A DNA stretch of 35,930 bases from Terriglobia bacterium (GCA_020072925.1 JAIQGA010000134.1:1-35930), one strand, 5' to 3'. Counted from the stretch's first letter, positions 1-9,301 are shown. Translations and numbers: made by a program. Notes: generated by a model not told the origin, from the sequence alone.

Positions 1-1226
1 TCGCTGTGCCTCAAAGAAAGAAAGGCGGCTTCAAACTGCGAGGGCGGCCAATAGACGCCCCGCTCCAGCAATGCGCGGAAGAAGCGGCCAAAGGCGGCGG
101 TATCTGAGGTCTTCGCGCTCGCATAATCCGTTACGGGTTGCGCTGTGAAGAATGCGGTGAGCATCGACCCCATGCGGTTCACGGTGAGCTTTACTGCCGC
201 TTTGTCGGCTTTCGCTTTCCATCCCGAGGCCAACTTCTCGCCAAGCGTCTCAAGGCGCGCATAGACGCCAGGCCGGCGGAGGATTTCCAGCGTCTTTAGT
301 CCCGCCGCAACCGCCAGCGGATTTCCGGAGAGTGTACCCGCCTGATAGACAGGGCCCGCGGGTGCGACACGATCCATCAACTCGGCTTGGCCGCCATACG
401 CGCCCACCGGCAGGCCGCCCCCAATCACCTTGCCCAGGGTCGTCAGGTCTGGCCGAATCCCGTATAGTTGCTGCGCGCCTCCATACGCAACGCGAAAGCC
501 CGTCATGACTTCATCAAAGATCAGGACGGTGCCCTGTTCCGCCGTGAGCGTTCGGAGTCGTTCGAGAAAGCCCGGCTTCGGCGGTACGCAGCCCATGTTG
601 CCCACAACCGGCTCAACGATCGCTGCGGCAAACTGATTTTTGTGGGTGCGGAATGCTTCGTCAACTGCTGCAGGATCGTTGAAGGGCACCGTGATCGTCA
701 ATTGTGCGAGCGCCGCGGGCACCCCGGGGCTGTCCGGCAAACCCAGCGTCGCCACACCGGACCCCGCCTTTACGAGCAGGCTATCGCCATGACCGTGGTA
801 GCAACCCTCGAACTTCAGAATCTTGTCGCGCCCCGTGGCCGCGCGCGCCACGCGCAAGGCTGAAAGCGTAGCTTCGGTGCCGGAGTTCACCAGGCGCACA
901 CGTTCGATCGACGGGAAGGCCTCGACGATGCGTTCCGCGAGTTCGACTTCTGCCGCCGTACACGCCCCAAAGCTCGTCCCAGTCTTCAGCACCGCGGCAA
1001 GCGCTTCGACAACCTCCGGGTGACAATGGCCGAGAATCAGCGGCCCCCAGGAAAGCACGTAGTCGACATAGTGCTTGCCGTCCACATCGGTGATCCGAGA
1101 GCCCTGCCCCCCAGTGATGAACACGGGGTCGCCCCCGACCGCCCGAAAGGCGCGCACCGGCGAGTTCACGCCTCCCGGCATAAGGCTTAGTGCTTTCTTG
1201 AAAAGTTCCTGGGATTTAGTTGTCAT
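1..1226 (-). CDS. hemL: Glutamate-1-semialdehyde 2,1-aminomutase (3' end cut by window)
   Basis: PLP enzyme that converts glutamate-1-semialdehyde to 5-aminolevulinate, the last step of the C5 route to tetrapyrroles, in the cytosol. The frame is open from ATG at 1226 to the window edge, 408 residues. The start [13 protein letters not shown], then [12 protein letters not shown] and [13 protein letters not shown], are typical. The substrate and PLP region includes NSGTEA and the YHGHGD motif. The Schiff-base lysine is K266 in TLGKVIGGG, close to K265 of the E. coli enzyme. The last visible residues ([14 protein letters not shown]) match the block about 20 residues before the usual C-terminus, so only a short tail is missing. 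No strong Shine-Dalgarno precedes the ATG. The downstream neighbour is outside the window; the upstream gene on the same strand is a flavoprotein of the geranylgeranyl reductase family, 125 bases away, so co-transcription is possible but unproven. Confidence 0.97.
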   Translation of the reverse strand, partial: MTTKSQELFKKALSLMPGGVNSPVRAFRAVGGDPVFITGGQGSRITDVDGKHYVDYVLSWGPLILGHCHPEVVEALAAVLKTGTSFGACTAAEVELAERIVEAFPSIERVRLVNSGTEATLSALRVARAATGRDKILKFEGCYHGHGDSLLVKAGSGVATLGLPDSPGVPAALAQLTITVPFNDPAAVDEAFRTHKNQFAAAIVEPVVGNMGCVPPKPGFLERLRTLTAEQGTVLIFDEVMTGFRVAYGGAQQLYGIRPDLTTLGKVIGGGLPVGAYGGQAELMDRVAPAGPVYQAGTLSGNPLAVAAGLKTLEILRRPGVYARLETLGEKLASGWKAKADKAAVKLTVNRMGSMLTAFFTAQPVTDYASAKTSDTAAFGRFFRALLERGVYWPPSQFEAAFLSLRHS

Positions 1227-1351
1227 GGAATTTGATTGTCACCACATCAGGGATGTCAGGCCGCCGAAGGACCGACCGGACCCGCGAGCCCAGCCGCCCG
1301 GTACTGCATGCCTTCCCTCCTGCACCTGTGACCCGTAACGAAAGGGGCAGG

Positions 1352-2530
1352 TCATGCTGGTCGTGGCGGGCGCGGCGACTGGTCCACAAAGCCGGTCGCC
1401 ATCTCCCATATCGATGCCACAAGACCCCGATAGAAGCGCAGCCCGAGACCCGCATAGGACTGCGTTCCGTCAATCAGATCCTGCAGAAGATTCTTGATGG
1501 TTTTGGTCCGGGCCGCAAACTGAATCAGTCGCGTGGTATTCGCATCGCCGAGGAAATCGCCGCGATAGAAAAGGCGCGCCAACTGTGCCCCATGGGTCAT
1601 GGTGCGTCCGAATTCCTGCCGCACGAGGTCCGGATACAGCCCCGGGGAATTTTCGAGCATCGCGTGGGCAAACAATTCTCCGGAGCGCATTGCGTAGTAA
1701 ATTCCCTCGCCGGTTACGGGATCAACCAGGCCCGCCGCATCTCCGACCAGCCCCCAGCCTTGGCCCGCCAAACGCAGGTTGCTCCAACTCTCTTCGGTGA
1801 GCGAGGGAAGCAAATGGCTATAAATCGTGGCGTGCTCCGTGCCATAGTTGAAAGCCCGCATGAAGCCGTGCAGCCGCTCGCGCAGGCCGGCCATGCGGTC
1901 TTCACCCACCTTGGCACAAATCCCCACGGAAAGATGATCGGGCCGCGGGAAGGCCCACGCGTAACCCTCAAGATCCTGGAAAAATTGAATTCGCAGCAGG
2001 TCATCTTCGCCCGGCACGTAATAGCCAAAGGTTAGCATGAAATCCCGCCAGGCGAAGTCTTCAACCAGGAGCGCGCGCAGACGCGTTCGCGCGCCCGAGG
2101 CCAGCACCAGGAAATCCGCGCGATAAGTTCCCGTGCGACAACTCAGTTCCCAACCCGAGCCGAGGCGCCGGAAGTGCAGAACTCGATCGGGAATGACCCG
2201 GGCGCCCGCGGCTTCGGCGCGGCTCAGCAGAAGGTGATTCAACGTGGCGCGCGAGTAAATCGCCAGGGGTGAGCGCAAGTGCAGGCGCACCCGGTCGCCG
2301 CTGGGCGCGATAAACTCTATGTCGGCAACTTGTTTGCCGTGCCCGGTGGCCTCGCCCAGGAATGGATAACGCTTGAGCGCCTTGTAGCTCAGGCCTCCGC
2401 CGCAGGGCTTTTCCCACCCGAGCTTCTCCTCGAAGACCAGGGTCCGCACTCCGCCCTTTGCCAGCGCTTCCGCGGTCACGGCGCCGGCCGGGCCTCCGCC
2501 GATGATGGCAGTGACTTGCGCTTTCACCAT
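1352..2530 (-). CDS. Geranylgeranyl reductase family FAD-dependent oxidoreductase
   Basis: A 392-residue flavoprotein of the ChlP/BchP/FixC-like group, which reduces isoprenoid double bonds or acts as an electron-transfer flavoenzyme. The N-terminal dinucleotide-binding loop is IIGGGPAGAVTAEAL (residues about 9-23), followed by the conserved KPCGGGLS segment near residue 41. The second FAD motif, GDAAGLVDPVTGEGIYYAM, lies near residue 263 and is diagnostic of the family. There are no membrane segments or signal peptide. A GAGAGGGG stretch directly abuts the ATG at 2530, so GTG at 2527 could also be used. In a non-phototroph the likely substrate is a quinone side chain or a membrane isoprenoid; that is inference. 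It lies upstream of hemL on the same strand, echoing tetrapyrrole/isoprenoid gene pairings in phototrophs, but no other photosynthesis gene is present. Confidence 0.88.
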   Translation of the reverse strand: MVKAQVTAIIGGGPAGAVTAEALAKGGVRTLVFEEKLGWEKPCGGGLSYKALKRYPFLGEATGHGKQVADIEFIAPSGDRVRLHLRSPLAIYSRATLNHLLLSRAEAAGARVIPDRVLHFRRLGSGWELSCRTGTYRADFLVLASGARTRLRALLVEDFAWRDFMLTFGYYVPGEDDLLRIQFFQDLEGYAWAFPRPDHLSVGICAKVGEDRMAGLRERLHGFMRAFNYGTEHATIYSHLLPSLTEESWSNLRLAGQGWGLVGDAAGLVDPVTGEGIYYAMRSGELFAHAMLENSPGLYPDLVRQEFGRTMTHGAQLARLFYRGDFLGDANTTRLIQFAARTKTIKNLLQDLIDGTQSYAGLGLRFYRGLVASIWEMATGFVDQSPRPPRPA

Positions 2531-2622
2531 CCCCTCTCGCGTAGCGACTCAGATTAGCATGCTCGCTCCAAGGTGTAAATTCGTCGTGGCCGGTCCAGCG
2601 GTTTGATAAAAAACCCGCAGCC

Positions 2623-2719
2623 TTGTCATCTTGAGGAGCCGAAGGCGACGAGGGATCTCCGCATTTGCTTGAATCTACAAATGCCTCGATTCGTCGCCTC
2701 GCTCAGATTGACATGACAA
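2623..2719. repeat. Imperfect inverted repeat of the GTCATCnTGAGCGAAG type
   Basis: The ends are TTGTCAT (2623-2629) and ATGACAA (2713-2719). The right arm read on the minus strand continues as CAATCTGAGCGAGGCGACGA, parallel to CTTGAGGAGCCGAAGGCGACGA on the left. Both arms resemble the dispersed TGTCATnCTGAGCGAAGCGAAG sequence I recall from many Acidobacteriota and other soil genomes. It lies in the divergent gap between the flavoprotein gene and rfaE2. Whether it forms a transcript structure is not known. Confidence 0.6.
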
Positions 2720-2788
2720 ACTGAAGTTGTCGCCAGCACGCGCCACGCCAGCCGCAGGGCGCGTGCTAAAATAAATTACGGAGGGCTG

Positions 2789-3295
2789 ATGACGAGAATT
2801 GCCGACAAGATCCTGCCGCTCGAACGCGCGTACGAAGTGGTAGATGAATTGAAGCGGCAGGGAAAGCGTGTCGTTTTCACCAATGGCTGCTTCGATGTGC
2901 TGCATCCGGGCCACACGCGCTGCCTGGCGGAAGCGCGAAAGCTCGGCGACCTCCTGATCGTGGCGATGAACAGTGACCGCAGCGTGCGCGCGCTGAAAGG
3001 CGAGGACCGCCCACTTCAGCCCGAGGACGAACGCGCGGAAATCCTGGCGGCGCTGGAAGCCGTGGATTACGTGACCATCTTCGACGACCTCACTCCCCAG
3101 GCGGTGATCGCGCGCATGCTGCCGCAGGTCCTGGTCAAGGGTGGCGACTGGGGGCACAACGAAATCGTGGGTCGCGCCGAGGTCGAGGCCGCCGGAGGAG
3201 GCGTCGTGTCCATCCCCGTCGTGCACGGCTACTCGACTTCGGCAATCATTGAAGCAGCCTCTGAGATTGCACCGAGCGACAAGAAGATCGGGTGA
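2789..3295 (+). CDS. rfaE2: D-glycero-beta-D-manno-heptose 1-phosphate adenylyltransferase (HldE C-domain)
   Basis: Nucleotidyltransferase that activates heptose-1-phosphate with ATP to give ADP-heptose for the LPS inner core. The 168-residue protein is the stand-alone adenylyltransferase half of HldE; no kinase domain is fused. The nucleotide-binding motif [10 protein letters not shown] is at residues 33-42, with the HxGH core. VKGGDW and [11 protein letters not shown] follow, and the family ending YSTSAIIE is present. The start is supported by GGAGG at 2780-2784, four bases before ATG. The product is cytosolic. The partner kinase, isomerase and phosphatase genes are not in this window. The 3' end runs straight into an octamer-word repeat element. 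Confidence 0.95.
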   Translation: MTRIADKILPLERAYEVVDELKRQGKRVVFTNGCFDVLHPGHTRCLAEARKLGDLLIVAMNSDRSVRALKGEDRPLQPEDERAEILAALEAVDYVTIFDDLTPQAVIARMLPQVLVKGGDWGHNEIVGRAEVEAAGGGVVSIPVVHGYSTSAIIEAASEIAPSDKKIG

Positions 3296-3425
3296 TCGGG
3301 CCATCGGGTGATTGAGCGATTGAGTGATTGGGCGATTGAAAAAGCAAGCAAGGAATTCACCGCTCAGGCTTCGCAGCCGCGGACTCTTCAATCACGCAAT
3401 CACCCGATCATGCAATCACCCAATC
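3290..3425. repeat. Octamer-word element (GTGATTGA type), inverted arms
   Basis: The left arm, about 3290-3341, reads as variants of an eight-base word (GTGATTGA, GCGATTGA, GTGATTGG). The right arm, about 3388-3425, carries the complement (CAATCACG, CAATCACC), so the two ends are inverted copies. It begins at the stop codon of rfaE2 and ends about 30 bases before mfd. Another element with the same word lies after 20211. Confidence 0.75.
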
Positions 3426-3454
3426 TGCGGATCACTTGTCACTGTAATTGAGCC

Positions 3455-6400
3455 ATGCCGGACATCCGCCCACTGATTCAACCTCTCCTTGATCACGCGG
3501 CGTTCCGCGCGGTCCGGGAGGCGCTCCGCGAGGGAGCTGCCCGGGAGTCGAGGACCCTCACCCTCTCCGGCCTGACGCGCCCTGCGAAGGCGCTGGTCGT
3601 CGCCGGGCTGGCGCATCAGGTCGGGCGCCCGGCCATCGTGCTCACCTCCGATAACGAGGCGGCGGAGCAGCTTCGCGCCAGCACCGCCACCTTTCTGGAA
3701 TGGCTTGAGCCGGGCGCGGGCGCACGAGTTCAGGCGTTGCCGGCATTCGATTGTTCGCCGTATGAAGGGCGTTCGCCGCACGCCGAGGTCCAGGAACAGC
3801 GCGCGGTGGCGCTCTGGAGCGTGGGCTGCGCCCGGACCCGCGCGCTCTATGTCCCGCTGCCCGCGGCCATGGGACGCTTCCGCGCGCGCGAGTATTACGG
3901 CTCACTCGCGCTGGAGCTCAGGGTCGGCGACGAATTGAACCTTGATGATCTGCTCGAGCACCTGCGCACCGTGGGCTATGAGTCCGGCGAACCGGTTGCG
4001 GAAGTCGGTCAGTTCTCGGTGCGCGGCGGGATCGTGGACGTTTTCCCTCCCGAAGCTTCGTGTCCCTTCCGCCTGGAGTTCTTTGGCGATCAGGTTGAAT
4101 CGGTGCGCGAGTTCGATCCGGCAACGCAGCGTTCTCGCCAGGCCGCACCCTCGGCATTGCTCCTGCCGCTCGCGGAAACACAGCGCTCAGGCCAATTCTT
4201 CGCCACGCTGGTGAAAGTTCTGCGGCAGCGTGCGCCCCACCGCCGTGCCGCGGCCGGCGCCACCGCGCGAGACTCCGAAGCCGAGCCGGAATGGGCGCCG
4301 GAATATTCCGGTCCCTTCCCGGGGTGGGAGTTTTTTGCCCCGCTGGTCGAACCGCAGCCCAATTCCCTGCTGGCACTTTTTCGGAGCCCGGTCCTTGTCT
4401 GGGACGAACCCTTGGAGCGGCAAGCGCAATTAAAGGAGACGCTTGAAGGCCTGGCCGCCGGCTTCGATGAGGGGCGCGACATCGTGCCGCCCCGGCCCAA
4501 GCCGGAAGAGATGTTTCTGAGCGAACAGGAATTCCTTCACGCCTGCGAGTCAGCGCCACAGCTTTTCTTGAAGGAGCTCGCCGTCACCGAGAGCAAGGAC
4601 GCCTTTCGAACCTCCATAGGAGTTCCTGCCGTCCCAAACCAGGTGAGTGCCGCGGAGCCCGTCGGCGAATTAGAAGAGAAGACCCCCAGCACCCAACACC
4701 CAGCACCCAGCACCCTTGATTCAGTCCCCAGCACCCAGCACCCAGCACCCAGCACCCCTCAGTCAGCCCCCAGCCCCGAACTCGTCCTCCTGACGCAACC
4801 TACTCCGAAATTTCAAGGCGGCGTGAAGGCCCTGGCGGAAGATTTGCGCGCGCGGCTCGAGCAAGGGATGGCCGTGGTGTTCGTGATGCCGACGGCCGGG
4901 AAGATCGATCGCCTGCGCGAAATCCTCACCGAATATCAACTGCCCTTCGGGAGCGTCGAGCCGACGCCCATCGCCATAGATAGCGCCGGCGCAGAGAAGA
5001 GCGGTCCAATCAGGGGAATCTGGATCGCGCGCGGTGAAATCGCCGAAGGGGTTGTCATTCCTGAGCTGGGTCTGACTTGGCTCGCCGACCGCGACCTGTT
5101 CGGCGGATTCGACTGGGGCGCGACGCGGCGGCGCGAGCGCGCGGGCATCTCGAGCTTCATTTCCGACCTCAGCGACCTCAAGGTCGGCGATTACGTCGTG
5201 CACGTGGACCACGGAATCGCCCTCTACCGTGGCCTGCGCCAACTTTCCGTCGGGGGCGCCACGCGCGACTTCATGCTTTTGACGTACCAGGAAGACGCCA
5301 AGCTTTATGTGCCGCTGGAGCGCCTGGACCTGGTCGAGAGATACCGCTCGGGCGGTGATGGCGCCAAGCCGGCGCTCGATCGCCTGGGCGGAGCCACCTG
5401 GGAGCGCACAAAGACCCGCGTCAAGCGCGCGCTGCGCGACATGGCCCAGGAACTTCTGCAGCTTTACGCGGAGCGCAAGATGCGCGGCGGCGTCCCTGCG
5501 AGCGCCGACACGCCATGGCAGAAAGAATTCGAAGACGCTTTTGAATTCGAGGAAACCCCCGACCAGTTGACGGCGGTCGCGGACATCAAGCGCGACCTGG
5601 AAAGCCCGGACCCGATGGACCGCCTGCTGTGCGGCGACGTGGGCTACGGCAAAACCGAACTCGCGATGCGCGCGGCCTTCAAGGTGGTCCAGGACGGCCG
5701 GCAGGTGGCGCTGCTCGCTCCGACCACCGTCCTGGCCTTCCAGCACTACACGACCTTCCGCCAGCGGATGTCGGCGTTCCCCATTCGCGTCGAGATGCTC
5801 AGCCGCTTCCGCAGCGCCGCGGAGCAGAAGAAGGTCGTCGCCGACGCCGAGGCCGGTCGGGTGGACATTCTTATCGGCACGCACCGCCTGCTCTCGAAGG
5901 ACGTGCGCTTTCGCGAACTGGGACTTCTGGTCGTGGATGAAGAACAGCGGTTTGGGGTGGCGGCAAAAGAAAGGCTGAAAAAGCTTCGCGCGCAGGTCGA
6001 CGTTCTGACGATGTCTGCCACGCCCATTCCGCGCACCCTGCACATGTCGCTGGGTGGCTTGCGCGACTTTTCGGTGATCGAGACGCCGCCGCGCGGCCGC
6101 CTGGCCATTCAGACTGTTGTCGCGCCTTTCGGCCAGGCATTGATCCAGTCGGCAATTCTCCAGGAGATGCAGCGCCAGGGCCAGGTCTTTTTCGTGCACA
6201 ATCGGGTGGAATCGATTTTCACCATTGCGGCGCTTTTGCAGCGCCTGGTGCCCACGGCGCGCATCGGCGTCGCGCATGGCCAAATGGGTGAAAAAGACCT
6301 CGAGCGGGTAATGCTGAAGTTCATGCAGGGCGAATACGAAGTCCTCGCCGCCACGGCGCTCATCGAAAACGGGCTGGACATTCCGCGCGCCAACACCATG

Positions 6401-7171
6401 ATTGTCAATCACGCCGATCGCTTCGGCCTGGCGGACCTCTACCAGTTGCGCGGGCGCGTAGGGCGCTCGAGCCGCCGCGCCTATGCCTACTTCCTGATTC
6501 CCGCCGAAGAGACCCTCACGCCCACCGCCAAGCGGCGTCTGGCGGCCCTCAAAGAGTTCTCCGACCTGGGCGCGGGCTTTCGCCTGGCGGCGCTCGACCT
6601 GGAACTGCGAGGCGCGGGCAATCTCCTGGGCCGCGAACAGCACGGCCACCTCGACGCCATCGGCATTGATCTCTACCTCCGCATGCTCGAACAAACGGTG
6701 GAAGAGTTGAAAGGTGCACCGGCCAAGCTCGAGGTCCGCACCTCGCTCAACCTCGGCTTGGATATCAAGATTCCGGACACTTACATCGCCGACGAGAGCC
6801 AGCGCCTGCGGATGTACAAGCGGATTTCCAGCCTGGCGACGCCGGAGGCGCGCCCCGAACTCGAAGCGGAACTCGCCGACCGCTTCGGGCCTATTCCCCC
6901 ATCGGTTTCAAACCTGCTCGCCTATGCGCAGCTCAAAAGCGCGGCGGAGCGCCTGCTGGTCCAGTCCATCGAGCGAAAAGGGGAGGAGATTCTGATGCGC
7001 TTCCACCAGCAGGCGCCCGTGGACGCCAAGAAGTTGATGCAGTTTCTGCGAAGGCAGCGCCCATCGGAGTTTCGCCCCGACGGCCTGCTGCGCTTCCGCC
7101 TGCGCGCGCCGGATGGCAAGCTGATCGATCAGGTCCAAAACGTCTTGCAGGAACTGCGGGCGGCGAATTAA
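3455..7171 (+). CDS. mfd: Transcription-repair coupling factor Mfd
   Basis: Cytosolic ATP-dependent translocase that removes RNA polymerase stalled at DNA lesions and recruits UvrA. It has 1238 residues against about 1150 for E. coli Mfd. The N-terminal UvrB-like module is visible from VLTSDNEAAEQL to VRGGIVDVFPPE (about 60-215). The RNA polymerase interaction region is near DLKVGDYVVHVDHGIALYRG (about 574-593). The translocase has Walker A GDVGYGKTE at 727-735, DEEQ at 828-831, and the TRG-like segment with RGRVGRSSRRAY near 1000. The C-terminal domain starts around 1100. An unusual in-frame insert of heptapeptide repeats, unit PSTQHPA, occupies residues 411-438, between the UvrB-like module and the polymerase-binding part. 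ATG at 3455 gives the family N-terminus, though no clear Shine-Dalgarno precedes it. Confidence 0.97.
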   Translation: MPDIRPLIQPLLDHAAFRAVREALREGAARESRTLTLSGLTRPAKALVVAGLAHQVGRPAIVLTSDNEAAEQLRASTATFLEWLEPGAGARVQALPAFDCSPYEGRSPHAEVQEQRAVALWSVGCARTRALYVPLPAAMGRFRAREYYGSLALELRVGDELNLDDLLEHLRTVGYESGEPVAEVGQFSVRGGIVDVFPPEASCPFRLEFFGDQVESVREFDPATQRSRQAAPSALLLPLAETQRSGQFFATLVKVLRQRAPHRRAAAGATARDSEAEPEWAPEYSGPFPGWEFFAPLVEPQPNSLLALFRSPVLVWDEPLERQAQLKETLEGLAAGFDEGRDIVPPRPKPEEMFLSEQEFLHACESAPQLFLKELAVTESKDAFRTSIGVPAVPNQVSAAEPVGELEEKTPSTQHPAPSTLDSVPSTQHPAPSTPQSAPSPELVLLTQPTPKFQGGVKALAEDLRARLEQGMAVVFVMPTAGKIDRLREILTEYQLPFGSVEPTPIAIDSAGAEKSGPIRGIWIARGEIAEGVVIPELGLTWLADRDLFGGFDWGATRRRERAGISSFISDLSDLKVGDYVVHVDHGIALYRGLRQLSVGGATRDFMLLTYQEDAKLYVPLERLDLVERYRSGGDGAKPALDRLGGATWERTKTRVKRALRDMAQELLQLYAERKMRGGVPASADTPWQKEFEDAFEFEETPDQLTAVADIKRDLESPDPMDRLLCGDVGYGKTELAMRAAFKVVQDGRQVALLAPTTVLAFQHYTTFRQRMSAFPIRVEMLSRFRSAAEQKKVVADAEAGRVDILIGTHRLLSKDVRFRELGLLVVDEEQRFGVAAKERLKKLRAQVDVLTMSATPIPRTLHMSLGGLRDFSVIETPPRGRLAIQTVVAPFGQALIQSAILQEMQRQGQVFFVHNRVESIFTIAALLQRLVPTARIGVAHGQMGEKDLERVMLKFMQGEYEVLAATALIENGLDIPRANTMIVNHADRFGLADLYQLRGRVGRSSRRAYAYFLIPAEETLTPTAKRRLAALKEFSDLGAGFRLAALDLELRGAGNLLGREQHGHLDAIGIDLYLRMLEQTVEELKGAPAKLEVRTSLNLGLDIKIPDTYIADESQRLRMYKRISSLATPEARPELEAELADRFGPIPPSVSNLLAYAQLKSAAERLLVQSIERKGEEILMRFHQQAPVDAKKLMQFLRRQRPSEFRPDGLLRFRLRAPDGKLIDQVQNVLQELRAAN
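4685..4768 (+). repeat. CCCAGCA heptamer repeat inside mfd, in frame
   Basis: About 84 bases made of the heptamer CCCAGCA and variants (CCCAACA), interrupted once by CTTGATTCAGTC. Three heptamers make 21 bases, so the translation repeats every seven residues: PSTQHPA, PSTLDSV, PSTQHPA, PSTPQSA. The base pattern is like the intergenic word elements of this window rather than like the surrounding GC-rich mfd codons, which suggests insertion or expansion of an element within the gene. Confidence 0.85.
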
Positions 7172-7274
7172 GATAAAAGTGCCTTGCCGATGGAGGCTCG
7201 CACCAAACAACCCGCGGGCGGTCTTGGCCCTCCAACGATAAGGCAGCAGGAAATCCGGAACAGGTCGGTATGAT

Positions 7275-8303
7275 ATGAGAAGAGTCTTGAGCGTCACGGC
7301 AAGCTGGGCGGTGCTAATGATGATGATGGCGGCAGTGCCCGCGCCCGCCGCCACGAAGATCGTGGACCGCATCATCGCCAGGGTCAATAGCGAGATCATC
7401 ACCCAGCGCATGTTCGAGCAGGAGAAGGAAAAACTGCGGACGCAGTTGAGCAGCGACTATTCTGGCGCGGAACTGGAAACGCAATTCCGCGAGCAGAGCA
7501 GGAACCTTCTGCGCGACCTGATCGACCAATCCCTGATGGTGCAGAAGGCCAACGACCTCGACATCAATGTCGATACCGACGTCATCAAGAAATTGGACGA
7601 TATCCGCCAGCAATACAACCTCTCCTCTCTCGACGATCTCCAGAAGGAAGTCGAAAAGCAGGGAATCATCTGGGAAGATTTCAAGGATCAGATCAAGCGC
7701 CAGTTGCTGATGCGCGAAGTCATCGGGCGGGAGGTGGGTTCGCGGATCGTGGTCTCGCGCGACGATGCGCGCAAGTATTACGAAGCGCACAAGGATGAAT
7801 TCAAGTCGCCCGGCATGGTCCACCTGGAGGAAATCCTGGTCTCCGCCCAGAAGCACAAACCCGAGGAGGCCAAGAAGCGCGCGGCCGACGCGCTGGCGGA
7901 CCTGAACGCCGGGCAGCGTTTTTCCGAGACTGCCAAGAAGTATTCCGACGGCCCCAATGCCGACCAGGGCGGCGACATCGGCTTTGTGAAGATGGGCTCG
8001 ATGGCCCCGGAAATCGCAGACGCCGTCTCCAAGCTCGAAGTCAATCAGACCAGCGGCATTCTGGACACCAAGTTCGGGTACCTGATCCTCAAGATCACCG
8101 AGCGGTTCAGTCCCGGCATCCCCAAGTTCGAGGAAGTCGAACAGCGCATCAACGAACAGCTTTACAACCAGAAAATGCAGCCCGACCTGCGGAGTTACCT
8201 GCGCGAACTCCGCAAGGAAAGTTATATTTACCTGGCGCCGGGGTACATCGACGCGGGCGCGGAGCGCCCCAGCGATGCGCTGGCCGCGAAGGGCGCTCAA
8301 TGA
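7275..8303 (+). CDS. SurA-like periplasmic peptidyl-prolyl isomerase/chaperone
   Basis: Predicted periplasmic chaperone for outer-membrane proteins. The 342 residues start with a Sec signal (RR, hydrophobic stretch, cleavage near PAPAA, about residue 25). The mature start VDRIIARVNSEIITQRMF is the typical SurA N-domain opening. A SurA_N-like helical region spans about 27-160. A single parvulin/PpiC domain spans about 178-275, with EEILVSA, a GGDIGFVKMGSMAPE segment and FGYLILKITE. E. coli SurA has two parvulin domains; this shorter one-domain form is common outside Proteobacteria. Its stop overlaps the next start (ATGA at 8300-8303), so it is translationally coupled to the YhaM-like RNase gene. 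Confidence 0.88.
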   Translation: MRRVLSVTASWAVLMMMMAAVPAPAATKIVDRIIARVNSEIITQRMFEQEKEKLRTQLSSDYSGAELETQFREQSRNLLRDLIDQSLMVQKANDLDINVDTDVIKKLDDIRQQYNLSSLDDLQKEVEKQGIIWEDFKDQIKRQLLMREVIGREVGSRIVVSRDDARKYYEAHKDEFKSPGMVHLEEILVSAQKHKPEEAKKRAADALADLNAGQRFSETAKKYSDGPNADQGGDIGFVKMGSMAPEIADAVSKLEVNQTSGILDTKFGYLILKITERFSPGIPKFEEVEQRINEQLYNQKMQPDLRSYLRELRKESYIYLAPGYIDAGAERPSDALAAKGAQ

Positions 8304-9301
8304 AGGAAGGCTTTGTCGCGCACCTCACTCCGGAAACCTTCGTACGCAGCACTTTTCTTGTCCAATCCAAGGAACGCAAAATCGCCAGCAACGGCGCCGC
8401 GTACCTCGATCTGAACCTCCAGGACACCACCGGCGTGATCCCCGCCAAACTCTGGGACTGTGACCGGCACACCCTCGATTTCGAGGTGGACGATGTGGTC
8501 CGGGTGGAAGGACAAGTCGAGAGCTACCGGGGCGCGGCGCAACTCAAGATCCGAAAGATCTCCCGCTGCACGGACGAGGCGCTCGACCTGCGCGATTATT
8601 TGCCGCACTCCGCCCGCGATCCCGAGGAAATGTTTGCGTCCCTTCTCACCCGCCTGCAGCGCATGGAAGAAGGACCGCTGCGGGCGCTGCTGCTGGCGAT
8701 CATGGAAGATCCCGCTCTGGTGGAACAATACAAGCTGGCGCCCGCGGCGATGAGTTACCACCATGCTTACCTGGGCGGCCTGCTCGAACATGTTTGCTCG
8801 CTTGTGGAACTGGCCGATCAACTGGTGGACCATTATCCGTCGCTGCGGCGCGACCTGGTGGTGGCAGGCCTGGTCTTGCACGACCTGGGCAAAACGCAGG
8901 AACTCGCTTTCGGGCGGTCCTTCCGTTACACCACGCGAGGCCAATTGCTGGGCCACATCACTATCGGCCTGGAAATCGTGCAGGAGAAGATCCGCTCGCT
9001 GCCCGATTTTCCCGCTGACCTGAAAGCCCAGCTCGAGCACATCATTCTATCGCACCACGGCCAGTTGGAATTCGGCTCGCCCAAGGAACCCATGTTTCCC
9101 GAGGCGCTGGTGGTGCATTATCTGGATGACCTGGACTCCAAGCTGGCGAGCATGAAGGCACAATATGCCGCCGACCGCGACCGGGCCGGCGATTGGACCG
9201 CGCGCAATCCCGCGCTCAGGAAAGAGCTGCTGAAAGTCGGGGAGCCTTCAGAGGTCCCGGCGGCGAAATCCGCCAGCCAGAGCGGAGCGAAGAAACCCTG
9301 A
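8300..9301 (+). CDS. YhaM-like 3'-5' exoribonuclease (OB-fold plus HD domain)
   Basis: A 333-residue protein with the YhaM/Cbf1 architecture. An N-terminal OB-fold (about 15-90) contains the nucleic-acid-binding pattern YLDLNLQDTTGVIPAKLWD. A metal-dependent HD phosphohydrolase domain follows (about 150-290), with HH at 154-155, the HD pair H194-D195 in LHDLGK, then LGH, ILSHHGQ and YLDDLDSK. Members of this family trim RNA, and in some cases DNA, from the 3' end in the cytosol. The start lies in the ATGA overlap with the surA-like gene. The C-terminus is an alanine/serine/lysine-rich tail with no domain. Confidence 0.88.
   Translation: MKEGFVAHLTPETFVRSTFLVQSKERKIASNGAAYLDLNLQDTTGVIPAKLWDCDRHTLDFEVDDVVRVEGQVESYRGAAQLKIRKISRCTDEALDLRDYLPHSARDPEEMFASLLTRLQRMEEGPLRALLLAIMEDPALVEQYKLAPAAMSYHHAYLGGLLEHVCSLVELADQLVDHYPSLRRDLVVAGLVLHDLGKTQELAFGRSFRYTTRGQLLGHITIGLEIVQEKIRSLPDFPADLKAQLEHIILSHHGQLEFGSPKEPMFPEALVVHYLDDLDSKLASMKAQYAADRDRAGDWTARNPALRKELLKVGEPSEVPAAKSASQSGAKKP

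Noticed and set aside
3642-3905. Arg-rich minus-strand frame within mfd
   Set aside because: Low-complexity Arg/Pro/Ala translation opposite the conserved N-terminal module of Mfd; no independent support.
4763-6694. 643-codon open frame on the minus strand
   Set aside because: It lies wholly opposite mfd, whose protein motifs are unmistakable. Its translation is rich in His, Arg, Gln and Ala without any domain pattern, as expected of the antisense of GC-rich coding DNA.
7269-7274. TATGAT as a -10 element for the surA-like gene
   Set aside because: It directly abuts the ATG and has no -35 at a suitable distance, so it is more likely chance.
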